From an uncultured Acidimicrobiales bacterium (GTDB lineage Bacteria > Actinomycetota > Acidimicrobiia > Acidimicrobiales > SZUA-35), in contig CALLIQ010000167.1 of the NCBI GenBank assembly GCA_938008925.1, forward strand, positions 1 to 5,986: DNA of 5,986 nucleotides, written 5' to 3'. This document shows positions 5,955 through 5,986 of the stretch, piece after piece. The notes below the pieces were generated by a model. The model saw only the letters and a program-made list of their open reading frames with translations, had not been told where the DNA came from and made no database searches. The number at the start of each line of letters is the position of its first letter. Position 1 is the first letter of the stretch. Position numbers and translations under genes: made by a program.

Positions 5955-5986
5955 GGCGACGAAGCCCGATGCGATCTCGCCGGAGC

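Overview
The window is a densely packed, high-GC stretch of bacterial DNA. GC-rich third codon positions, GTG as well as ATG starts, very short intergenic gaps and a tRNA gene without an encoded CCA end all fit an actinobacterium. The general style recalls Acidimicrobiia such as Ilumatobacter, but that is an impression and not a demonstrated placement.

Eight genes lie head to tail on the + strand from base 2 to 5774. Most neighbours overlap by 1 to 4 bases (ATGA/GTGA type junctions), and the largest gaps are 32 and 13 bases, so this looks like one transcript. Left part (2-1344): the C-terminal part of a family 3 periplasmic solute-binding protein, cut by the window edge, then an ABC importer ATPase. 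No permease gene is visible. Middle (1344-2413): two tandem four-helix DoxX-like membrane proteins, related to each other but divergent. Right part (2427-5361): three sugar-transfer type enzymes. The first is a processive, membrane-embedded GT2 synthase of the cellulose synthase/CslA type, the second a DUF2064/TIGR04282-type GT-A protein, and the third a soluble GT2 of the dolichyl-phosphate-mannose-synthase type. The last gene (5358-5774) encodes a small lipoprotein with one PKD-like beta-sandwich domain and an unusual cysteine pair.

After an 81-base intergenic stretch with a possible -10 element comes tRNA-Pro(TGG) at 5856-5929. It is followed by a perfect 7-bp hairpin without a U-tract that may end the tRNA transcript. 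The final 30 or so bases hold nothing I can assign.

Taken together, the three glycosyltransferases, the membrane proteins and the lipoprotein suggest a cell-envelope glycan or glycolipid module coupled to a small-molecule importer. The individual families are recognisable. The combination, with tandem DoxX genes between an ABC ATPase and a polysaccharide-synthase-like enzyme, is the part worth following up; its joint function is inference only.
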